Assembly: GCF_007997035.1 (NCBI RefSeq)
Contig: NZ_VOSS01000075.1
Location: forward strand, 51,752-115,751
Source of the DNA: Ralstonia sp. TCR112
GTDB lineage: Bacteria > Pseudomonadota > Gammaproteobacteria > Burkholderiales > Burkholderiaceae
Direction of reading: 5' to 3'
Length of the DNA stretch: 64,000 bases
Position numbers and translations under genes: made by a program. The notes beneath the pieces were generated by a model, which was not told the DNA's origin, made no database searches, and was given only the letters and a program-made list of their open reading frames with translations. The number at the start of each line of letters is the position of its first letter. Position 1 is the first letter of the stretch. Below, one piece after another: positions 9,272 to 18,268 of the stretch.

Positions 9272-10153
9272 ATGGATATCGCACTCGCCATCAAAGCGCT
9301 GATTCTCGGCATCGTCGAAGGCCTGACCGAGTTCCTTCCCATTTCCAGTACCGGCCATCTGATCCTCGCTGGCCAGCTGCTCGACTTCAATGACGAAAAG
9401 GGCAAGATCTTCGAGATCGTGATTCAGTTCGGCGCCATCCTGGCGGTGTGCTGGGAGTTCCGTCACAAGATCATCGACGTGATCAAGGGTCTGCCGAATG
9501 ATCCGCGTCAGCAGCGCTTTGCGGTCAACGTGATCGTGGCGACGATCCCCGCAATCACGCTTGCGCTGATCTTCGGCAAGGCCATCAAGGCGCATCTGTT
9601 CAACCCCATCGTGGTGGCGTCGGCGTTCATCCTCGGGGGCTTCGTGATCCTGTGGGCTGAATGGCGTGAGCGCCGTCGCGGCCAGACGCATGACCCGCGC
9701 GCCAACGCGCTGCTCGAAGCCGCCAAGGCTGGCGCGCCGCGCATTGAAACGCTGGATGACCTGCGCATCTCCGATGCCATCAAGGTGGGCTTCGCGCAGT
9801 GCTTCGCGCTGATTCCGGGTACGTCGCGTTCGGGCTCGACCATCATCGGCGGCCTGCTGTTCGGCCTGTCGCGCAAGGTGGCGACGGAGTTCTCGTTCTT
9901 CCTGGCGATCCCCGTGATTTTTGGCGCGACAGTGTACGAGCTGTACAAGTCGCGCGCGCTGCTGTCGGCGGACGATCTGTCGATCTTCGCGGTGGGCTTT
10001 GTGGCCGCGTTCATCTCGGCGTTCTTCTGCGTGCGCTGGCTGCTGAAGTTCATTGCCACGCATGATTTCCGCGGCTTTGCGTGGTACCGGATCGTCTTCG
10101 GCATCATCGTCCTGGTGACGGCCTATACGCATCTCATCGCCTGGCAGGCCTAA
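9272..10153 (+). CDS. uppP: Undecaprenyl-diphosphatase (bacitracin resistance protein)
   Basis: UppP (BacA) dephosphorylates undecaprenyl pyrophosphate in the inner membrane, recycling the lipid carrier for peptidoglycan and O-antigen. The 293-residue polytopic protein carries both family signatures: [14 protein letters not shown] (residues 16-29) and PGTSRSGST (residues 182-190). The glutamates of the first motif and the Ser and Arg of the second form the active site. Several hydrophobic spans are visible, and the length is slightly above the usual 265-280 because of a charged loop near residues 130-165. Confidence 0.96.
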   Translation: MDIALAIKALILGIVEGLTEFLPISSTGHLILAGQLLDFNDEKGKIFEIVIQFGAILAVCWEFRHKIIDVIKGLPNDPRQQRFAVNVIVATIPAITLALIFGKAIKAHLFNPIVVASAFILGGFVILWAEWRERRRGQTHDPRANALLEAAKAGAPRIETLDDLRISDAIKVGFAQCFALIPGTSRSGSTIIGGLLFGLSRKVATEFSFFLAIPVIFGATVYELYKSRALLSADDLSIFAVGFVAAFISAFFCVRWLLKFIATHDFRGFAWYRIVFGIIVLVTAYTHLIAWQA

Positions 10154-10272
10154 GCCCCCGGCGAGCATTTCCCTTCTTCGGTGCGAGGCTTTCGCACCGT
10201 CTGCACGATCGGGCGGATTCGGACACACTGGCGGTTTCTTCCGTCAGCCGCTGACTGCCGAATTTCCCGATC

Positions 10273-11385
10273 ATGAGTGCTCTCTTCCAGCCTTTCTCCC
10301 TGCGCGGTCTCACGCTTGAGAACCGCATCGTCATCTCGCCGATGTGCCAGTACTCGGCCGACAACGGCCAAGCCACGGCGTGGCATCACACGCATCTGGG
10401 CAGCCTGTCGCTTTCGGGTGCCGGGTTGCTGATGATCGAGGCGACCGCGGTGTCGCCGGAGGGTCGCATCACCAACGGCTGCCTGGGTTTGTGGGACGAC
10501 GCGACCGAAGCGGCGCTTGAGCGCACGCTGGCTGCCATTCGGCAGAACGCGCTGGTGCCGATCGGCATGCAGATCGCGCACGCGGGCCGCAAGGCTTCGA
10601 GCGCTCGGCCTTGGGAAGGCGGCGCGTTGCTGGCGCTCGATGCTGGCGGCTGGGAAACGATGGGTCCGTCCGCGTTGCCGCAGCGTCCCGAAGAGCGCGC
10701 GCCGCGCGAAATGATCGATGCAGACCTGGCCCGCGTGCGCGATCAGTTTGTCGATACTGCACGCCGCGCAGTGCGACTGGGGCTGTCGGCCATCGAACTG
10801 CACGCCGCACACGGTTATCTGCTGCACGAATTCCTGTCGCCGATTGCCAATCAGCGCACCGATACCTACGGCGGTTCGCGTGAGAACCGCATGCGTTATC
10901 CGCTGGAGATTTTTGATGCGGTGCGCGCCGTCGTGCCGGACAACATCCCGGTGGGCGTGCGCGTGTCGGCCACCGATTGGGTCGAGGGCGGCTGGACGCC
11001 GGAAGATTCGGTGGCGTTTGCGCAGGCGCTGCGTGCCCGCGGCTGCGATTGGATCGATGCGTCGTCGGGCGGTGTGTCGCCGCTGCAGCAGATTCCGCTG
11101 TCGACGGGCTACCAGGTGCCGTTTGCCGAGAAGATCCGCAACGAGGCGGACATTCCGACCATCGCCGTCGGCCTCATCAACGAGGCGCATGAGGCCGAAG
11201 CCATCGTTGCGCAGGGGCGGGCAGATTTGGTCGCTGTCGGGCGGGCGTTTCTCTACAACCCGCACTGGGCCTGGGCGGCCGCCGCTGAGCTGGGCGCGAC
11301 GGTCAAGGCGCCCCCGCAATACTGGCGCGCCTTCCCGCGCCACGCCAAGAACCTCTTCGGCGATACGCATTTCGGCGCACGCTGA
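10273..11385 (+). CDS. Old yellow enzyme family NADH:flavin oxidoreductase (YqjM-like)
   Basis: A 370-residue FMN-dependent ene-reductase of the YqjM/thermophilic-like OYE class. Visible signatures are SPMCQYSA with Cys25 (the redox-tuning cysteine of this subclass), IAHAGRKAS, ELHAAHGYLLHEFLSP and the GGSRENRMRYPLEI block, then a C-terminal VAVGRAFLYNP segment that contacts FMN phosphate. These enzymes reduce activated C=C bonds or nitro compounds with NAD(P)H in the cytoplasm. The physiological substrate is unknown. The neighbours are convergent trmB and upstream uppP, so it is probably monocistronic. Confidence 0.93.
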   Translation: MSALFQPFSLRGLTLENRIVISPMCQYSADNGQATAWHHTHLGSLSLSGAGLLMIEATAVSPEGRITNGCLGLWDDATEAALERTLAAIRQNALVPIGMQIAHAGRKASSARPWEGGALLALDAGGWETMGPSALPQRPEERAPREMIDADLARVRDQFVDTARRAVRLGLSAIELHAAHGYLLHEFLSPIANQRTDTYGGSRENRMRYPLEIFDAVRAVVPDNIPVGVRVSATDWVEGGWTPEDSVAFAQALRARGCDWIDASSGGVSPLQQIPLSTGYQVPFAEKIRNEADIPTIAVGLINEAHEAEAIVAQGRADLVAVGRAFLYNPHWAWAAAAELGATVKAPPQYWRAFPRHAKNLFGDTHFGAR

Positions 11386-11410
11386 CGCGCGCGAGCGTGC
11401 GCGGACGTGG

Positions 11411-12184
11411 TTAGCCGCGCTTGCGGAAGACCACGTCCCACACGCCGTGCCCGAGGCGCAGGCCGCGTTTCTCGAACTTGGTGACGGGGCGATAGTCCGG
11501 GCGCGGCGCGAAGCCGTCGGCGGTGTTTTCCAGCGTCGGTTCGGCGGACAGCACTTCCAGCATCTGGTGGGCGTATTCCTCCCAGTCCGTCGCGCAATGC
11601 AGATAGCCGCCCGGCTTGAGGTGCGCGGCCAGGCGAGCGACGAACGGACTCTGGATCAGGCGCCGCTTGTTGTGGCGCTTCTTGTGCCACGGGTCGGGGA
11701 AGAACACGTGAATGCCATCGAGCGTGCCTTCCGGAATCATGTGGGCCAGCACTTCCACGGCATCGTGCGAAACGATGCGGATGTTGCCGATCTCGCGTTC
11801 GCCGATCAGCTTGAGCAGCGCACCGACGCCCGGCTCATGCACTTCCACGCCGAGGAAATCGTCGTCCGGACGCAATTGCGCGATGTGCGCCGTGGTCTCG
11901 CCCATGCCGAAGCCAATTTCGAAGATGCGCTTGGCGCCGGAGCGGCCGAAGGCGGCGTCCCAATCCAGGGGCGCGGCAGCGTAAGGCAGCAGGAAGCGCG
12001 GGCCGAGTTCATCGATGGCGCGCTGCTGGCCGGTAGACGTGCGGCCGGCGCGGCGGACGAACGAGCGGATGCGGCGCGGGTGGCCGGTTTGCTCGCCAGT
12101 TTCGGCGCCTTCGGCGGTATTGGTGTCTTGCGATTCCGGCGTGATGTCGTCGGGGCCGGTGCCCGGCTGTTCGATGGGCTGCAT
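11411..12184 (-). CDS. trmB: tRNA (guanine-N7-)-methyltransferase
   Basis: TrmB methylates G46 in the variable loop of tRNAs. The 257-residue protein has a 60-residue acidic, low-complexity N-terminal extension, then [12 protein letters not shown]. The SAM motif [23 protein letters not shown] and the signature [16 protein letters not shown] follow. The ATG at 12184 (MQPIEQP) was chosen because longer forms would run into the adjacent tRNA gene and its terminator hairpin. It lies downstream of tRNA-Gly on the same strand, with a terminator between them. Confidence 0.93.
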   Translation of the reverse strand: MQPIEQPGTGPDDITPESQDTNTAEGAETGEQTGHPRRIRSFVRRAGRTSTGQQRAIDELGPRFLLPYAAAPLDWDAAFGRSGAKRIFEIGFGMGETTAHIAQLRPDDDFLGVEVHEPGVGALLKLIGEREIGNIRIVSHDAVEVLAHMIPEGTLDGIHVFFPDPWHKKRHNKRRLIQSPFVARLAAHLKPGGYLHCATDWEEYAHQMLEVLSAEPTLENTADGFAPRPDYRPVTKFEKRGLRLGHGVWDVVFRKRG

Positions 12185-12233
12185 GGAGATCCCGTGCCGG
12201 TTGCTCGTCGATGGAGCGACGGGCGCGCAGGCA

Positions 12234-12258
12234 ACAAAAAAGCCGCCGAGGGCGGCTT
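12234..12258 (-). terminator. Intrinsic terminator of tRNA-Gly
   Basis: On the minus strand the sequence forms AGCCGCC-CTC-GGCGGCT followed by a T tract of six bases (plus-strand A run 12235-12240). It lies just after the tRNA-Gly 3' end and before trmB, so it should end the tRNA transcript. Confidence 0.8.
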
Positions 12259-12270
12259 CAGACTGTTCGG

Positions 12271-12344
12271 TGGAGCGGGCGATGGGAATCGAACCCACGG
12301 CTCTAGCTTGGGAAGCTAGGGTATTACCATTATACGACGCCCGC
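12271..12344 (-). tRNA. tRNA-Gly (CCC anticodon)
   Basis: A 74-base tRNA on the minus strand with CCA encoded. The acceptor stem GCGGGCG pairs with CGCCCGC, and the T-arm contains GTGGG-TTCGATT-CCCAT. The anticodon stem CTAGC/GCTAG encloses the loop TTCCCAA. Counting U33 as the second loop base gives anticodon CCC, decoding GGG. The D-arm is short (GTAT-AATGGTA-ATAC), as is normal for glycine tRNAs. Confidence 0.95.
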
Positions 12345-12418
12345 GTAGCCGAACATTTTATGCGCGGTAGCAGAGATTCGGCAAGCGGCCGGACGCGGAT
12401 GTTCGTGAGAAAAGCGAG

Positions 12419-12925
12419 CTAGCGTGCGCTTTCCGGCCTGCGTTTGCGCACCGAACTCCTTTTGTTCTCATCCCACGCAGGAAACACCGTCGACCGCTTG
12501 ACCACGCCATACGCAAAGCTCGTGTCGATGGCGGCGATGCCGGGGATGGCGTGCAATTGCCCGCGCACGAACTGCTCGTAGTCCTGCAGGCTTTCCACCA
12601 GCACGCGCAGCAGGTAATCCGCTTCGCCGGTCAGCACATAGCAATCGAGGATCGCGTCGATGGCGCGGATGCGGTTCTCGAACGTCGAGACCACCTCCCG
12701 CGAGTGCTGCTGCAGACGAATATGCACGAATGCCGTCACCGGCAGCCCGTATGCCTCTTCATCCACGATGGCCGTGTAGCCGCGGATGACGCCCGCGTCT
12801 TCCAGCAACCGCAGCCGGCGCAGGCAGGGTGAGGGCGACAGGTTTACCCGCTCCGATAGTTCTTGGTTGGTCAGGCGGCCTTCTTTCTGAAGGGCGGCAA
12901 TGATCTGCCTGTCTTTCTTATCCAT
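12419..12925 (-). CDS. Lrp/AsnC family transcriptional regulator
   Basis: A 168-residue Lrp/AsnC protein. Residues 1-60 hold the winged helix-turn-helix: DRQIIAALQKEGRLTNQELSE then SPCLRRLRLLEDAGVI. The rest is the RAM/ligand domain with ILDCYVLTGEADYLLRV, the amino-acid effector signature. It is divergent from an EamA-type exporter followed by an aminotransferase, an arrangement in which Lrp proteins usually sense an amino acid and induce its export. A TGGCAG-N3-CTGCCA site lies 16 bases upstream of its start. Confidence 0.93.
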   Translation of the reverse strand: MDKKDRQIIAALQKEGRLTNQELSERVNLSPSPCLRRLRLLEDAGVIRGYTAIVDEEAYGLPVTAFVHIRLQQHSREVVSTFENRIRAIDAILDCYVLTGEADYLLRVLVESLQDYEQFVRGQLHAIPGIAAIDTSFAYGVVKRSTVFPAWDENKRSSVRKRRPESAR

Positions 12926-12940
12926 GTGATTTTTCCAGAG

Positions 12941-12955
12941 TGGCAGGTTCTGCCA
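12941..12955. promoter_or_regulatory. Short perfect inverted repeat, candidate Lrp-type operator
   Basis: TGGCAG-GTT-CTGCCA is a perfect 15-base inverted repeat. It sits in the 118-base divergent spacer between the Lrp gene and the EamA exporter, immediately before the Lrp start. The size matches Lrp/AsnC half-site spacing. The assignment is by position. Confidence 0.45.
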
Positions 12956-13043
12956 AATCGACGATCAGCATTGGTGGAAATCGCAAGATACTACTTTTCA
13001 TGCTGGGGCATTCTGTCTCCATTCTGAAATCGAAGGTGGCGGC

Positions 13044-13970
13044 ATGCGGGGTTCGACATTGACGGTGGGCGTGGGCGCGCAGGCGGGGCGAAATGCCTTC
13101 CAGGCCAACCCGCTGATCGGGTATGCAGCGATGGTCCTGACGGTGCTGATCTGGGCCGGGTTCGCGCTGTCGATCCGGGCGATTGGCGCGTCGCCGCTGG
13201 CGCCTGCCGACGTGGCGCTCATCCGATTCGGCCTGCCGACCTTGTTGCTGTTGCCGTTCCTGCCCTCTCGCTGGCCGATGCTGCGGCGGGTGAAGCCGCT
13301 CAGCGCGCTGATGGTGTTGGTGGGCGGCGGCGTGCCGTTCTTCTTCATGGCTTCGGCCGGCGGCAAGGTGACATCGGCCGCCCACGTGGCTGCGTTGATT
13401 GCGGGCACGACGCCGCTGTCGGTGGCGCTGATCGCGTATGTGGTGGACCGCCAGCGCATCGCGGCGGCACGCGGGCGCGCCATCGCGATCATCCTCGCTG
13501 GCGTGCTGCTCCTGTTGGTCTCGCAATCGCACGTGTCGCATGGCGCGTTTGTGGCCGGCGCCGGATTGTTGTTGCTGGCGAGTCTGCTCTGGGGCAGCTA
13601 CACGCTGGGGCTGCGCCGGGCGGGGCTCGATGCCATCGGCTGCGCGTTGCTGTTGAGCGTGCCGTCCTTCTTGCTGACGGCGCTGCTGGTGGGCCTGGGC
13701 GTGGTCGACAGCCACGTCGGGCATTTCACCGTGGCCAACGCCATGCCTTTTCTGCTGGCCCAGGGCTTGGGGGTCGGCGTGATTTCCAGCCTGTCCTATG
13801 CGCTGGCGATTCGTCATCTGGATACGCCGCGCTGTTCCGCCATCGGCTCGCTGGCGCCCGCGCTGGCCTGCCTCGGGGCGGTGCCCTTGCTCGGTGAATC
13901 GCTGACCCTGACCGTTGCCTGCGGCATTGCCGTGATCACCGCTGGCGTGATCCTCGCAAACCGCGCGTAG
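13044..13970 (+). CDS. EamA/DMT superfamily transporter
   Basis: A 308-residue inner-membrane protein with about ten hydrophobic spans and two EamA repeats. The N-terminal AAMVLTVLIWAGFALSIRA and the first-repeat end SAAHVAALIAGTTPL are typical. The second repeat contains LLLASLLWGSYTLGL, and the C-terminus is GIAVITAGVILAN. Members export metabolites or amino acids in exchange for protons. Divergence from an Lrp regulator suggests an amino-acid exporter (inference). The aminotransferase starts 31 bases downstream. Confidence 0.9.
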   Translation: MRGSTLTVGVGAQAGRNAFQANPLIGYAAMVLTVLIWAGFALSIRAIGASPLAPADVALIRFGLPTLLLLPFLPSRWPMLRRVKPLSALMVLVGGGVPFFFMASAGGKVTSAAHVAALIAGTTPLSVALIAYVVDRQRIAAARGRAIAIILAGVLLLLVSQSHVSHGAFVAGAGLLLLASLLWGSYTLGLRRAGLDAIGCALLLSVPSFLLTALLVGLGVVDSHVGHFTVANAMPFLLAQGLGVGVISSLSYALAIRHLDTPRCSAIGSLAPALACLGAVPLLGESLTLTVACGIAVITAGVILANRA

Positions 13971-14001
13971 ACCATCGCATTGCTCTTCCGGAGACTGCAC
14001 C

Positions 14002-15207
14002 ATGCTCGCAAGCCTCGCCACCGTTGCCCCGGATCCGCTGTGGGGCCTGACCGCTGCTTTCCGTGCGGACCCGCGGCCCCACAAGGTCGATCTTGTCGTG
14101 GGTGTCTACCGCGATGACACCGGGCAGACGCCGGTCATGGCCGCCGTTAAGGCTGCGGAGGAGCGCCTGGCCGCTGCCGGTGCCTCCAAGGCCTACCGCG
14201 GCTTGGCGGGCAATACCAACTTCAATGCCGCCTTGGCGACGCTGCTGCTTGGTAACGACGCTGGGCGCCTGGCGCGCCAGCACACCATGCAGACCGTGGG
14301 CGGGACGGGCGCGCTCAGGTTGCTCGCTGACTTCATCGCCGTGGCCTCGCCCGGCGCTCGCGTCTGGGTGTCCGACCCCGGCTACGTCAACCACGTGCCC
14401 ATCATGCGCGCGGCGGGGCTGTCGGTAGACCGCTACCGCTGGCGTGCCGAGGGCGGGTTGCTCGATGCGGATGCCATGTTCGCGGACCTGTGGGCTGCGC
14501 GTGCGGGGGACGTCGTGCTGCTGCATGGTTGCTGCCACAACCCGACCGGCATCGACATGGGCATCGATGTCTGGCAAAGCGTGGCGGACCGTTGCGCGAA
14601 GCAGGGCCTGATCCCGCTCGTCGACATGGCGTATCTGGGTCTGGCCGATGGTCTGGAGCAGGACGCCGCGGGCCTGCGGTTGATGGTCGATGCGCTCGAC
14701 ACGGTGCTCGTCGCGGCAAGCTGCTCGAAAAGCATGGGCCTGTACTGCGAACGCACCGGCGCTGCCATGGTGATCGGCAAGAACGGGGCAGCCCTGCAGC
14801 CGGTTGGCGGCGTGCTGGAGCGCATCACGCGCAGCAACTATTCGATGCCGCCCGACCACGGCGCTGCCATCGTGGCCGCCATCCTTGGCGATGCCGCATT
14901 GGCGGCCTGCTGGCGTGACGAGCTGGAGCACATGCGTCAGCGGATCGTTGGCAACCGGCGCCGCCTTGATGACGCACTGGCCGGTCTGGGTGCTCCCGTT
15001 GCGCTACAGAATCTGTCGCGACACAAGGGCATGTTTTCGATGCTGCCGTTGGACGCCGATGCCATGGAGCGTTTGCGCACAGACCACGCCATCTATGGCA
15101 CCCAGGGTGGCCGGATCAATATTGCAGGGCTCGCACCGGCGCAGATTGACCGAGTAGCCGGCGCGCTCGTCGCCGTGGCTTCGGACATGGCTTGTGCGTT
15201 GGCCTGA
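14002..15207 (+). CDS. tyrB: Aspartate/aromatic aminotransferase (class I, AspC/TyrB type)
   Basis: A 401-residue PLP-dependent class I aminotransferase. Key features are the start LASLATVAPDPLWGL, the YRGLAGNTNF block, the HGCCHNPTGIDM motif with the cofactor-contacting Asn, and SCSKSMGLYCERTG, where Lys243 is the PLP Schiff-base lysine. The last element is usually S-x-SKNFGLYGERVG in AspC/TyrB, so this is a divergent paralogue with Cys and Met substitutions around the lysine. It probably transfers amino groups between aspartate or aromatic amino acids and 2-oxoglutarate. It follows the exporter gene and may be co-regulated by Lrp. Confidence 0.85.
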   Translation: MLASLATVAPDPLWGLTAAFRADPRPHKVDLVVGVYRDDTGQTPVMAAVKAAEERLAAAGASKAYRGLAGNTNFNAALATLLLGNDAGRLARQHTMQTVGGTGALRLLADFIAVASPGARVWVSDPGYVNHVPIMRAAGLSVDRYRWRAEGGLLDADAMFADLWAARAGDVVLLHGCCHNPTGIDMGIDVWQSVADRCAKQGLIPLVDMAYLGLADGLEQDAAGLRLMVDALDTVLVAASCSKSMGLYCERTGAAMVIGKNGAALQPVGGVLERITRSNYSMPPDHGAAIVAAILGDAALAACWRDELEHMRQRIVGNRRRLDDALAGLGAPVALQNLSRHKGMFSMLPLDADAMERLRTDHAIYGTQGGRINIAGLAPAQIDRVAGALVAVASDMACALA

Positions 15208-15291
15208 ACGACCTGGAATGACTTCGCGTTGAACCCAGGCAGCGTGCTCTGCACTGTCTCGGCGTAGTCCACGCTCACATTGGGCGGTGGC

Positions 15292-16005
15292 CTAACGCCG
15301 CCGCGCCATCGCTTGCATTGCCGCATCTACAAACCTGGCCGCGGCGTGCTCGCCGGCCGTCGGGGCTGCGGCCTTGGCGCACGCGGCAACCACGTCGCAG
15401 AGCGATTGCGGATCTTCCTTGCAGGCACGCAGCAGCGGCATGGCGGCGCCGGCGGCTGAGCCGAAGTGCTGCACCGCCAAACGCATCAACTCGACCTTGA
15501 CCACGTTGGGCAACACGTCGGCCAACTCCGGCGGCACGGCCGGCCGCGGGGCGGAAGACGCCTGGACGGGCACCGGCTGCGGCAGGGTGGCGTCATTGGC
15601 CGCAGGCTCGTCGATGGGCGCTGCAGCCGTTTGCAGGCCGAGCGTCATGCCCGTCAGCGGCGGCAGTTCGTCGTAGATGAGGGACAGGGCGGCAGGGACG
15701 TCGTCGCTGTCATCGTCGAGCAAGGGACGGTTGAAGTGTGCGATGGGGTCGAAGGGGGCGGGACCGGCTGCGTCTTCATGCGAGATGCCCGGGAGCACGT
15801 CGACCATGCCGGCCCGTTGCAGCCCGAGCAGCAGTTCGTCGAGGTCCGACCAGTCGCTCAGCAGTTGATGCAGTTGCCCGACCGTGCGGGCGCCGTCGAT
15901 GAGGATCAGCAGATGGCGCTGGCGCATCTGCATGTCGTGGCGGCGCTCGGCCAAGGCTTCGCGGCCGTCCTCGGTCTTGATCAGGACGTTCGTCGTCGCA
16001 AGCAT
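15292..16005 (-). CDS. Conserved hypothetical protein, 237 residues
   Basis: I do not recognise a characterised family. The N-terminal third (residues 1-75) looks like a compact helical domain: KTEDGREALAERRHDMQM, then HLLILIDGARTVGQLHQLLSD and LDELLLGLQRAGMVDVL. This resembles a small winged-helix or DprA-like repeat seen in some response proteins. The middle is Pro/Ala-rich and disordered. The C-terminal 60 residues (LADVLPNVVKVELMRLAVQHFG to the end) look helical again. There is no signal peptide or membrane span. It lies downstream of aacS on the same strand after a 129-base gap. Confidence 0.7.
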   Translation of the reverse strand: MLATTNVLIKTEDGREALAERRHDMQMRQRHLLILIDGARTVGQLHQLLSDWSDLDELLLGLQRAGMVDVLPGISHEDAAGPAPFDPIAHFNRPLLDDDSDDVPAALSLIYDELPPLTGMTLGLQTAAAPIDEPAANDATLPQPVPVQASSAPRPAVPPELADVLPNVVKVELMRLAVQHFGSAAGAAMPLLRACKEDPQSLCDVVAACAKAAAPTAGEHAAARFVDAAMQAMARRR

Positions 16006-16134
16006 GGTGACTTCCCGTTAAGCAGCTCGTCCGGCATCTTGATGTGCCGGTGCAGGCTGTACGTTAGTCATCACATCCGAGCGTTGCCATCGTTCGATTG
16101 GTGGAGATTGTGAAACCACGGACCAACGATCGGT

Positions 16135-18189
16135 CTAGCTGCGCCACGATTCCAATGCTGGTGCGGGTTCGCCGGAATCGCCGCCATGCTGAAGCGGCGA
16201 CCGGGCGTAGCTTGCATACCACGCCAGCACGTCTGGATTGGCCATCGCGTCAGGGTTTGCGATGCGCTCGACGGGTGCCCCAAGCAGCAGCTTCTTGATC
16301 GGCACCTCCATCTTCTTGCCTGACAGCGTGCGCGGCACGCCGGGCGCCTGTACAACCACGTTGGGCACATGCCGGGCCGACAGGCCTGCCTTGATGCGTG
16401 CATTGATCGTGCTGCGCAGCGTGTCGTCGAGCGTCACGCCTTCGCGCAGCACGACGAACAGCGGCATGAAGGATTCGCGGCCGAGGAATTCAAGGTCGAC
16501 GACGAGACTGTCGAGCACTTCCGGCAGATCCTCCACCACGCGGTACAGCTCGGCTGTGCCCATGCGGATGCCGTGGCGATTGATGGTCGCGTCGGACCGG
16601 CCATAGATGATGGCGCCGCCGCGCGGGGTGATCTTGATCCAGTCGCCGTGGCGCCACTGGCCCGGGTACATGTCGAAGTAGCTGTCGCGGTAGCGGCTGC
16701 CGTCGGTATCGCCCCAGAAGAAGAGCGGCATCGACGGAATGGGCGCGGTGCAGACCAGCTCGCCCACCGCATCGATCAGCGGTCGGCCAGCCTCGTCCAA
16801 TGCTTCCACGCGCGAGCCGAGGTTGCGGCATTGCATCTCACCCGCATAGACGGGCAGTGTGGCGACGCCGCCTACGAAGCAGCCTGCGAAATCCGTGCCG
16901 CCGGAAATCGGATTGAGCCAGACGTCGGCTTTGACGTGGCGGTAGATCCAGTCGTACGCCTCGGCGGAGAGCGGCGAACCGGTCGAGCCGACCGCACGCA
17001 ACTTCGACAGGTCGAAGTCGCGACCGGGTTCGATGCCGGCCTTCAGGCAATTGGCGAAGAACGCCGCGCCGGCGCCAAAGAAGGTCACGCCTGCATCCTG
17101 CGCGAAGCGCCACAGCGTATTGAGGTCCGGCGTGCCGGGGTTGCCGTCGTAGATGGCGAGCGTCACGCCGCCGAGCAAACCGCTGGCCTGCGAATTCCAC
17201 ATGACCCAGCCGGTGCTGCTGTACCAGTGGTAGACGTCGCCGGGGCCGAGGTCGAGATGCAGCGCGCCCATCATCGTCTGCACCAGCAGCAGGCCGCCGT
17301 GGCCGTGCACGATCGGCTTGGGCATGCCGGTGGTGCCGGACGAATAGAGAATCCACAGCGGGTGGTCGGCGGCGACGGGTGTGACGACGAGCGGCACATC
17401 GTTCGCCGTCAGGTCGCGCCAGTCGCGGGCTTGCGGGAAGCGCGCGCGGTTGACCTCGCCAAGCAACTGCGGCACGACGACGAGATGTTCGACGGTTGGC
17501 AGCGCGGCGACCATCTCTGCGACCACGTCGGTGCGGTCGAAGGCGCGGCCGCCGTAGTGATAGCCGTCCACGGCGATCAGCACTTTGGGCTCGATCTGCC
17601 GGAAGCGGTCGGTCACGGCCACCTGGCCCATGTCGGGCGCGCAGACGGACCAGATTGCTCCGACGCTGGCGGTGGCGAGAAACGCCACAATCGCGTCCGG
17701 CGTGTTCGACAGATACGCGGCAACGCGGTCGCCCGGCACCACGCCCATCTTGCGCAGCGCATCCGCCAGCGAGGCAACGCGTTGGCGCAGTTCGCGCCAT
17801 GACAGGTCGGCCAGCGGCTTGGTCTCGCTGGCGTAGCGGATGGCGGTGCGGTCGGGGATGCCGCCTTCCTCCACATGACGCATGACCTGGTCGACGTAAT
17901 TCAGCTTGGCGCCGACCAGCCATTGCGCGCCCGGCATGGTGCGCTCGCCGAGCATCTGCGTGAAGGGTGTCGAGGCGCGCAGGTCGAGGTAGTCCCAGAC
18001 GGATGTCCAGAACGCCTCCAGCTCAGTGGTGGACCATTCCCAGAGTTGCGCGTAGCCCTCGGGCGTGGTCGCCGAGAAGCGCAGCCCGCGTTCGCGCGCA
18101 AGCCAGTCGAGGTAATGCGTCAGTCGCGAGCGCGCGATGAAGTCAGACGATGGCGTCCACAGCAGGGCGCCTTCCTGGATGGTGCTCAT
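16135..18189 (-). CDS. aacS: Acetoacetyl-CoA synthetase (acetoacetate-CoA ligase)
   Basis: AacS activates acetoacetate to acetoacetyl-CoA with ATP, feeding ketone-body use and polyhydroxybutyrate turnover. The 684-residue protein has the N-terminal ACAS extension and YSSGTTGMPKPIVHGHGG, the AMP-binding loop of the ANL superfamily. SSTGWVMWN, GGTDFAGCFV and YGRSDATINRHGIRMG also match acetoacetate ligases. The C-terminal lysine region (RTLSGKKMEVPIK) contains the acetylation-sensitive catalytic Lys. The ATG at 18189 has a GGAGGAG ribosome-binding site seven to eight bases upstream. It follows gabD on the same strand. Confidence 0.95.
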   Translation of the reverse strand: MSTIQEGALLWTPSSDFIARSRLTHYLDWLARERGLRFSATTPEGYAQLWEWSTTELEAFWTSVWDYLDLRASTPFTQMLGERTMPGAQWLVGAKLNYVDQVMRHVEEGGIPDRTAIRYASETKPLADLSWRELRQRVASLADALRKMGVVPGDRVAAYLSNTPDAIVAFLATASVGAIWSVCAPDMGQVAVTDRFRQIEPKVLIAVDGYHYGGRAFDRTDVVAEMVAALPTVEHLVVVPQLLGEVNRARFPQARDWRDLTANDVPLVVTPVAADHPLWILYSSGTTGMPKPIVHGHGGLLLVQTMMGALHLDLGPGDVYHWYSSTGWVMWNSQASGLLGGVTLAIYDGNPGTPDLNTLWRFAQDAGVTFFGAGAAFFANCLKAGIEPGRDFDLSKLRAVGSTGSPLSAEAYDWIYRHVKADVWLNPISGGTDFAGCFVGGVATLPVYAGEMQCRNLGSRVEALDEAGRPLIDAVGELVCTAPIPSMPLFFWGDTDGSRYRDSYFDMYPGQWRHGDWIKITPRGGAIIYGRSDATINRHGIRMGTAELYRVVEDLPEVLDSLVVDLEFLGRESFMPLFVVLREGVTLDDTLRSTINARIKAGLSARHVPNVVVQAPGVPRTLSGKKMEVPIKKLLLGAPVERIANPDAMANPDVLAWYASYARSPLQHGGDSGEPAPALESWRS

Positions 18190-18268
18190 GTGTCTCCTCC
18201 GCCGGTCAGGCAAGGGGGGAGGCCGCCCGCTCTATCGATGTGGCAGGTCGGCCAAGGGGGGATGGCGT

